A stretch of 15,744 nucleotides of DNA from Fulvivirga aurantia (lineage in GTDB: Bacteria; Bacteroidota; Bacteroidia; Cytophagales; Cyclobacteriaceae): positions 1 to 15,744 of the forward strand of contig NZ_SMMD01000908.1 in NCBI RefSeq assembly GCF_009711475.1, given 5' to 3'. Positions 1 through 6,600 of the stretch are shown here, in pieces (within the stretch, counting starts at the first letter, position 1; every line of letters starts with the position of its first letter). Position numbers and translations under genes: made by a program. A model generated the notes under the pieces. It did not search any database. It worked only from the letters and a program-made list of their open reading frames with translations, and had not been told where the DNA came from.

Positions 1-1380
1 GCTGCTTTACTTGCTAAGCAAGATGCTGAACAACAACGTATAAGAGCCGAGGCTGGTGAAGCTTCAGCAGAAAGAAATGCTGCCCTGGCAGAGGAAAAGC
101 GTATTGAAGCAGAAAAAAACGAACAATTAGCCAAAGTAAGAGAGCGTGAAGCAATCGTAGCTAAAGCGGCTGCTGATCGGTTGAGATATCTGGCTCTAGG
201 CAAAGCTATGGGTCTGAAGTCGACCCAATTGAGAACGGAACAGAAAGAATTAAAAGGGCTTTTGGCACAACACGCTTATTTGTTTAACTCCAAGTATGAA
301 GGTGACCCTTATGATAACGACATATACGATGGTCTGTATTATGCGATAAAAGAATTGGATGATCCTCTGGTAAAAAGTCTCGAAGGACATGAAAAAGGTA
401 TTCGGACTCTTACCTCCTCTCCTAACGGAAATTTGGTTTTCTCAGCCGATACTGAAGGTAAAATACTAAAATGGTCGTTACAGGGAGAACGGCGTGTGGC
501 CGATACACTGGCCTCTAGTCGTAGGCAAAATCATGTTGTAAGATCATTGGCTGTAACCTCTGACAACTCCCGGCTGATTGCAGGTGGTGAGTTTAACCGA
601 GGATCAGGTGCATCTTATGTGGAAATTTTACAGACAAGTGGCAAAAATGAACCAAAACAATTAGATGGTTTTGAAGGTAGCGTTTGGAATCTAATTATTA
701 CACCAGATGACCAGGGCTTTTATACGCTTGATAAAGGTGGTAAAAGCATAAAATACTCCAATTTCAACGAAGTAAATGAAGTTGCTACAAGCAATATAAG
801 GCTCAATGATATAGCGCTCAGTAATGATGGCAACTATATAATAGCCGCTGGCAATAACGGAAAAATTTACCTTTTCGATACACAAAGAAACTTTGCTCAG
901 TCAGAGATATATAATAATGGTGCTAAGGTACTCAACATTGCTACCAGCCAGGATAACCAGGTTGCCATTGGTGACGAGACAGGCCTGATAAAGGTATTTA
1001 AGTTATTTGGTAACCAAGGAGTTACAAGGCTTGTAGGGCATAGCTCACCGATCGAAGCCATCGAGTTTAGCCGAGACGGGCGCTTTATAGCAACTGCCTC
1101 CAGAGACAAAACTGTGAGGCTTTGGAATCGAAAAAGACTCAATGCACAACCTATTACGCTAAAAGATCACCCTGACTGGGTATTTTCTATCGCTTTTACC
1201 CCTAACGGACAACAAATACTAGCCGGTACTAAAGAAACCGTGGTGAGAGCCTGGCCGACTAATATTGAAGTCATGACAGATAAAATTTGTAGTAAAATCG
1301 ATAGAAATATGACCGAAGATGAGTGGCAAGCCTTTGTCGGTGATGATGTACCTTATGAAAAAACCTGTCAGGATAAATGA
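1..1380 (+). CDS. C-terminal part of a coiled-coil/WD40 seven-blade propeller protein (5' end outside window)
   Basis: The frame is open from the first base, so this is the C-terminal 459 residues of a longer protein. Residues 1-60 are Ala/Glu/Lys/Arg-rich and look like a long coiled coil. Residues 61-125 form a helical linker containing RYLALGKAMGLKS and LLAQHAYLFN, a segment known between the membrane or coiled-coil part and the propeller in large bacterial WD40 proteins. Seven WD40-like blades follow at about nt 379-1266; the clearest are the first (LEGHEKGIRTL), sixth (LVGHSSPIEAIEFSRDG then DKTVRLW) and seventh (DWVFSIAFTPNG). A roughly 37-residue tail has RNMTEDEWQAFVGD and YEKTC, resembling the tail of WD40 proteins that carry STAND NTPase, caspase or TIR domains at the N terminus. 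That missing N-terminal domain is inference. The in-frame TTG at 181 is not a credible start because it lies inside the coiled coil. The stop overlaps the next ATG. Confidence 0.9.
   Translation, partial: AALLAKQDAEQQRIRAEAGEASAERNAALAEEKRIEAEKNEQLAKVREREAIVAKAAADRLRYLALGKAMGLKSTQLRTEQKELKGLLAQHAYLFNSKYEGDPYDNDIYDGLYYAIKELDDPLVKSLEGHEKGIRTLTSSPNGNLVFSADTEGKILKWSLQGERRVADTLASSRRQNHVVRSLAVTSDNSRLIAGGEFNRGSGASYVEILQTSGKNEPKQLDGFEGSVWNLIITPDDQGFYTLDKGGKSIKYSNFNEVNEVATSNIRLNDIALSNDGNYIIAAGNNGKIYLFDTQRNFAQSEIYNNGAKVLNIATSQDNQVAIGDETGLIKVFKLFGNQGVTRLVGHSSPIEAIEFSRDGRFIATASRDKTVRLWNRKRLNAQPITLKDHPDWVFSIAFTPNGQQILAGTKETVVRAWPTNIEVMTDKICSKIDRNMTEDEWQAFVGDDVPYEKTCQDK
1377..1380 (+). promoter_or_regulatory. 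ATGA stop/start overlap (translational coupling)
   Basis: The ATG of the beta-barrel gene (1377-1379) overlaps the TGA of the WD40 gene (1378-1380). This geometry usually means reinitiation by the same ribosome and linked synthesis levels. No separate ribosome binding site is evident. Confidence 0.8.
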
Positions 1381-2417
1381 AAAAAATTTTACCAGTTCTT
1401 TTTATCAGTTTCATCAGCTTATCCTCCTGGGCGCAAACCGTATGTACGCAAACGCTAAGGCAAGCACGTACTGTATATGATGAAGGGCGTGTACACGAGC
1501 TGCCATCATTATTAGAAAGTTGTATCAGGAATGGGTTTACCAAAGAAGAAAAAACAGAGGCTTACAGACTATTAATTCTTTCTTACATCTATCTCGATGA
1601 ACCCACAAAAGCCGATGAAACGATGTTGGCACTATTGAGGGAAAATCCTCGATTTAGAATAAACAACGAAGCCGACCCAAGCGAACTGATCAACTTATAC
1701 CAAACATTCAGAACCTGGCCGGTTTTTAGATATGGAATAAAACTCGGTGCGAATTATACGTATGTAAATGCCATTTCTGCAAATGGCACAAATAGTTTAA
1801 ACAGCGCTGATTCCAGAGGTGAGTATGAACCACGCCTAGGCTTTAGAGGTGGGGTAGTTTTTGAAGTACCTCTGGGGAATGGCTTAAGTTTAAACCCTGA
1901 GGCTTTTTATTCAATCACCACATTCAGGTATGACAACGAAGAATTCATTCCTGGAATATCTGACATAGTGGCCACAGAACAGCAATCCTTAATTGAATTA
2001 CCCATAAATCTTCAGTATCAAATCGCTGATAAATATTATTTGCCCTATGTATCTGTTGGGGTAACACCTGCCTATTTGTTAGCATCAGAGCTTGAGGTAG
2101 AAAGAAATATTGTAAACGAGCAAAGTGTTGAAGTAGACACGCGAGACATCTCAGAGATGAGAACTCAGTTTAGCCTAAATGCCACGGCAAGTGCAGGAGT
2201 TAAATTTCCTATAGGACAAGGCTATTATGTCTTAGAAGGACGGTTTAACTACGGGCTTACTAATTTTTCTGATCAGAAAGAAGCACTGGAAGTCGACCCG
2301 CTGTTGACGTGGAACTGGCGATATGCAGATAGTGAATTTAAGACCAATACGGTATCTATTCATCTTATTGGCTATTTATTCGACAAATACATACCTAAAA
2401 AACTAAAAGTTAAATGA
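1377..2417 (+). CDS. Outer-membrane beta-barrel protein with helical (TPR-like) N-terminal domain
   Basis: A 346-residue protein with a Sec signal peptide (residues 1-20, ending SSWAQ). Residues 21-112 are helical and TPR-like: LRQARTVYDEGR, YRLLILSYIYLDEP and ALLRENPRF, with cysteines at 23 and 49. From about residue 116 (VFRYGIKLGANYTYV) the protein changes to alternating polar/hydrophobic strands ending in short turns, as in PorT/OmpW-like barrels of Bacteroidota. It probably sits in the outer membrane with the helical domain in the periplasm. It is not a recognisable PorP/SprF protein, the usual partner of T9SS adhesins. It overlaps both neighbours by 4 bp (ATGA), which fixes the start. 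A role as anchor, channel or sensor for the downstream surface proteins is inferred from position only. Confidence 0.85.
   Translation: MKKILPVLFISFISLSSWAQTVCTQTLRQARTVYDEGRVHELPSLLESCIRNGFTKEEKTEAYRLLILSYIYLDEPTKADETMLALLRENPRFRINNEADPSELINLYQTFRTWPVFRYGIKLGANYTYVNAISANGTNSLNSADSRGEYEPRLGFRGGVVFEVPLGNGLSLNPEAFYSITTFRYDNEEFIPGISDIVATEQQSLIELPINLQYQIADKYYLPYVSVGVTPAYLLASELEVERNIVNEQSVEVDTRDISEMRTQFSLNATASAGVKFPIGQGYYVLEGRFNYGLTNFSDQKEALEVDPLLTWNWRYADSEFKTNTVSIHLIGYLFDKYIPKKLKVK
2414..2417 (+). promoter_or_regulatory. ATGA stop/start overlap (translational coupling)
   Basis: The ATG of the lipoprotein gene (2414-2416) overlaps the TGA of the barrel gene (2415-2417). This is the second identical overlap in the run and suggests the three products are made in fixed proportion. 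Confidence 0.8.
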
Positions 2418-3619
2418 GGCCCTATTTAATCATACTGATAGTTGCAATTATGGGTTGCTCAGGAATAGATGCAGTTGAACCTACAGAAAGGCTTACCTTC
2501 ATCAAGTTTTTTAGTGGCATGGGTAATTATGAGGGTAAAGACTTTCTACTGGAAGATAACCTTGAATATGTATGTGTCGGTAATTCTGTAATAGAAGATA
2601 GCGTGACCGCGATTATGTATAAACTAGACCCTATGGGAAATACAGTGTGGTCAACAACATTTGAGCAAACAGAAGCGGCTTCTATTGTACCATTAGCAGA
2701 CGGTTACATTGTAGCAGGCGATCGTATCAAAAGTCTCACACCTACCGAAACCTTAACGCTCATGTATGTCATAAAAACCGATTTAGAAGGAAATATTATC
2801 GATTCGGTTTCTTTTGGCAATGAAGCAAATGAGTTAGATCATAGTACATCATCGGCATATTTAAATGCATCTGGAGAATTGATCTTACTTGGGGCCGGTG
2901 AAAATGAAGATGACAGCGAAAGTGCAGTATTATGGTCTCTAAATACTGATGACCTATCGACCACTTCCTTAAAAAAATACTCACTCATTAATCGTAATTA
3001 TGAAAATGGAAAGTCATTGCTCGAAACAAACGATTCGAGGATGATCTGGGTGGGATCAGCCATCGTACCAGCGGAAGATGATTTTGATAGTTACATCACC
3101 GTGCCGGTCATTGAGTCAGGATCAGAATTTGTCAATAATAATCTGTACGGAAGAACCTTGCCTGAAAACTACCGAGGAGAAGATATTGTGAAAAATTTTA
3201 CGGGTTTTTCTGTGGTAGGAACCCAAACGGATGATGATGACTCAAATGGCAATATTTTGCTTTTGAGGCTTAACAGCTCAGGTGATATTATTGCCAATGC
3301 TGAAACAACTTATGATATAACAGCTGGTGACAAAGGTCTATCTGTAGATGCCACACAAGACGGTGGTAATATTATACTGGGCAGAATCACCAGCAATACA
3401 ACCATTGGCAACGGTGGCAATGACTTTTACCTCATAAAAACTGATTTTAATGGGAATGAAGTCTGGAGCAAAAACCTGGGAGGAAGTGGGAATGAGCTTG
3501 ATGGAGTAATAAAGCAGCATAGCGATGGTGGGTATGTGATATTCGGCACCTCACAATTACAGGGTGTAAGCTCTATGGTGCTCATTAAGACTGATCAAAA
3601 TGGTAGTTTAATAAACTAG
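2414..3619 (+). CDS. Lipoprotein with beta-propeller-like repeats
   Basis: A 401-residue protein. The short N terminus (MRPYLIILIVAIMGC) is a lipoprotein signal with lipid-accepting Cys15. The rest is built from a repeated signature, aliphatic-K-x-D-x-x-G-x-x-x-W, flanked by GGYI-type strands: YKLDPMGNTVW near residue 69, VIKTDLEGNI near 119, LRLNSSGDI near 283, LIKTDFNGNEVW near 340 and LIKTDQNGS near 390. Repeats of this kind occur in Bacteroidota propeller proteins and are distinct from WD40. Only the last copies are crisp; the middle is diverged. Acidic residues after the cysteine are weak evidence for surface exposure, so the leaflet cannot be decided. It is coupled to the barrel gene and 20 bp ahead of the giant surface protein, suggesting an accessory role in the same envelope complex. 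No enzyme motif was seen. Confidence 0.8.
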   Translation: MRPYLIILIVAIMGCSGIDAVEPTERLTFIKFFSGMGNYEGKDFLLEDNLEYVCVGNSVIEDSVTAIMYKLDPMGNTVWSTTFEQTEAASIVPLADGYIVAGDRIKSLTPTETLTLMYVIKTDLEGNIIDSVSFGNEANELDHSTSSAYLNASGELILLGAGENEDDSESAVLWSLNTDDLSTTSLKKYSLINRNYENGKSLLETNDSRMIWVGSAIVPAEDDFDSYITVPVIESGSEFVNNNLYGRTLPENYRGEDIVKNFTGFSVVGTQTDDDDSNGNILLLRLNSSGDIIANAETTYDITAGDKGLSVDATQDGGNIILGRITSNTTIGNGGNDFYLIKTDFNGNEVWSKNLGGSGNELDGVIKQHSDGGYVIFGTSQLQGVSSMVLIKTDQNGSLIN

Positions 3620-3639
3620 AGTTACAAAAAGTAGTTGGC

Positions 3640-6600
3640 ATGTTTAAAAAGAATTTCATCTTCATATTGCTCATTCTATGGAGTAGTGTCAGTTTATTGG
3701 CACAACCTACTGTAACCATAGATCAGGCTTCTACACAGGCAGATCCGGCCTCAACACAGCCATTAGAGTTTACCATAATTTTTAGTGAAGCCGTTTCAGG
3801 TTTTATCGATGACAGCGGGATTACTTATGGAGGAACAGCTCCTGGATCGTTATCTGGAACTGTGACTGAAACAGGCCCTATGGATGGCACTACCTATACA
3901 TTATCAGTGAATGGAGCCACCGGTGTAGGTACTATTACAGCAAGTGTTAACGCAAATGCAGCAAATGCTGTAGCTGCTCCAAATGATCCGAATGTAGCAA
4001 GTACAAGCACTGACAACACTGTTACCCTTGTCGGAATTTCTCCTTCAGTTACGATTAATCAGGAAGCATCTCAAGATGATCCTTCAAACGACAATCCCCT
4101 TCTATACACTGTTATCTTCAGTGAGCCCGTCTCAGGATTCGCTGATGACTCAGATTTAAGTTTTGCAGGGAGTTTAGGCGGTACCTTTAGTGCTACAGTT
4201 ACTGAGGTTGCACCTTCAGACGGCACCACCTATGAAGTAGCAGTCACTAGCACTAATATGACTGCAGGTAACCAGGGTACTGTGGTGGTTACGATAAATG
4301 CGGGCGCTGCCAACGCAACAGGTGGTCTCAATGAACCCTCCGAAGCAAGCTCTAGCACAGATAATGAAATTACTTATGACAATGATGACCCTCAGATTTT
4401 AAATCTATCACCCAATGATAATGCAGTTGATGTTTCTGTTTCATTAGGCAATTTACAATTAGTATTTAATGAAAATGTTCAATTAGACCCTACCCCATCT
4501 AGTAACAACGATACTAGAATCCGGTTGAGAATCGGTAGTTCGACTGTCCAGACTTTTAATAAAACAGACCCTGAAATTAGCATCATAAATAACACAGTAA
4601 ACATCGATGTTTCAGGCTACACCTTTCAGTCATCCACAGAATACAATGTCAGGGTTGGAAATGACTTTTTTGAAGACCTTGCAGGTAACAATTTTTCAGG
4701 CACCAATTCCTCTCAATGGACATTCACAACACTTGGCTTAGGTGTTTCAGGGCCGACACTCAACTTATGTACTAGCGGTCCATATTTTGATTTAGGTGAT
4801 ATTACTGTGTCAGAAGCTGCTGATAACGACTTTGGCACTGGAACTACACAAACTTTCATACTATCTGCTCCTTCAGGTTTTGAATTACAACCCGGCTCGG
4901 CAAACATAACCTCTTCTGGTAGCGACATATCCAATGTCACTGTGGCAAATAATAGCAAAGACATAATTGTTTTCTACGACATAACAGGTACTTCAGGTAC
5001 TGATCAGTTTGTAATCTCAGATCTTAGGGTTCGTGCAACCACCACGCCCTCCTCCGGTGATATCTTAAGAACCGGTGGTACAGCTGTACAGAATGGGAAT
5101 GGTGTAGCAGATGCAAACTCGCACGGTAGTCTGAGTAGTACGGCCAGCACGCTGTCTTTCTCAAGTGATGATGCAGACAACACTATATGCTCTGATGATG
5201 CCATCACATTCACTGCGAATGCCACAGGAGCTTCTAATTACACTTTTAGAGTTAATGGCAACGTAGCCCAAAGTAGTGGTAGTGGTATCTTCACTCCTTC
5301 ATTTTCTTTCAACGATGGTAGTGTGGTATCTGTAACTGCCACAGGAGGTTCTTGCACTGAGTATGGAGAGATAACAATTAACGTAAACGAAAGCCCGGAC
5401 AAACCATTTTTAGTTTCTGATAAACCAGGGAATGAAGCTTGTTACACTGATGTATTTAATTTTTCTGTAGAACCAACAGGTGCCAGTAATTATACGTTTA
5501 TAATATTTGACGGATCAACTAATGAGTTCTACGATCAAGGATTATCTAACACATTTTCAATTGATTCTATTGCTGATGGTAGTACAGTGAGTGTAAGGGT
5601 TAGATTACCAAATGGTTGCACAAGTGATAGTGATCCAATTATGATATCTACAATTGATCTCACTCCTGTATTCAACCCTTCGCAAAATACATTTCCATGG
5701 GATGCCCCTCCTTTTCCACTGACAGAGGGAACTTCGAATGAATCTCCAGATTCTTTTGAATATTCCGGCCCTGGGGTCTATAAAGACAATCTAGATGATT
5801 ATTTTTTTAATCCAAATACATTTGTAAACAACCAACAAAATGTAACAGTCAATTATAATGTCATCAAAGGTGGTTGTTCAGCTACTGCTAGTTCTGAATT
5901 CACCGTATATGATCCTAATCAAGTTATTCAAGGTCTTCTTAATGTCTATTGTGACGAGCAAACATACGGTAATCAAACAATTAACTACCCTCCCGTACCA
6001 CCTCCCAACAATAGTTTTGGATCGGGAAATACAGTCACACAAATAAATAGAGAGTATTATGACATTATAGGAGATGGAATTGTAAGTAGTAATACCGGAC
6101 CATCTGCATCTCATACTTTCAACCCTGAAACTGCCAAGTCGCTAAGAGGCGTAAACAATACTATTTACTTGACAGTAAGAGTGAGAGAAACCGTAACGAT
6201 AACCATTACCATTCCATTTTTTCCTCCTTTCGTAACTACTGATACAAGGATCATAAACTGGTTTGCTGACGATACCGAAATTCGACAACTACCTGATCCT
6301 GATTTTAAATTGGAAAGAGCAGGGGTTGAAATACTGAATAATGTCTTTTGTAATACTGAGACACAAGTAGACCTTGTAGGGACTCCAGCTGGTGGGGAAT
6401 TTACCGGTGATGGTGTTTCGGAACCTTCCTCAGGAAATTTTATTTTTAGACCAGATTTCTTTTCAGATGCTTCTATTAGCGGTTTTGGTCCTCTAAATGT
6501 GCCTATCACCTATACATTTACCGATGGTGCCGGGTGTGTATCTACATTAACAAGAAACATTGTTATTTACGAAACACCAGATGCACCTTTTGCTAATAAT

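Noticed and set aside
181..183. TTG as the start of the WD40 gene
   Set aside because: The same frame is open to base 1 and encodes a continuous coiled coil, so the true start lies outside the window.
1377..2417. PorP/SprF-type T9SS partner protein
   Set aside because: The typical PorP/SprF N-terminal pattern (QYYANPLYLNPA-like) is absent; the protein has a TPR-like domain instead.
3706..4380. CRISPR or recent DNA-level tandem duplication
   Set aside because: Similarity is at protein level only with unit length about 340 bp; the DNA is diverged.
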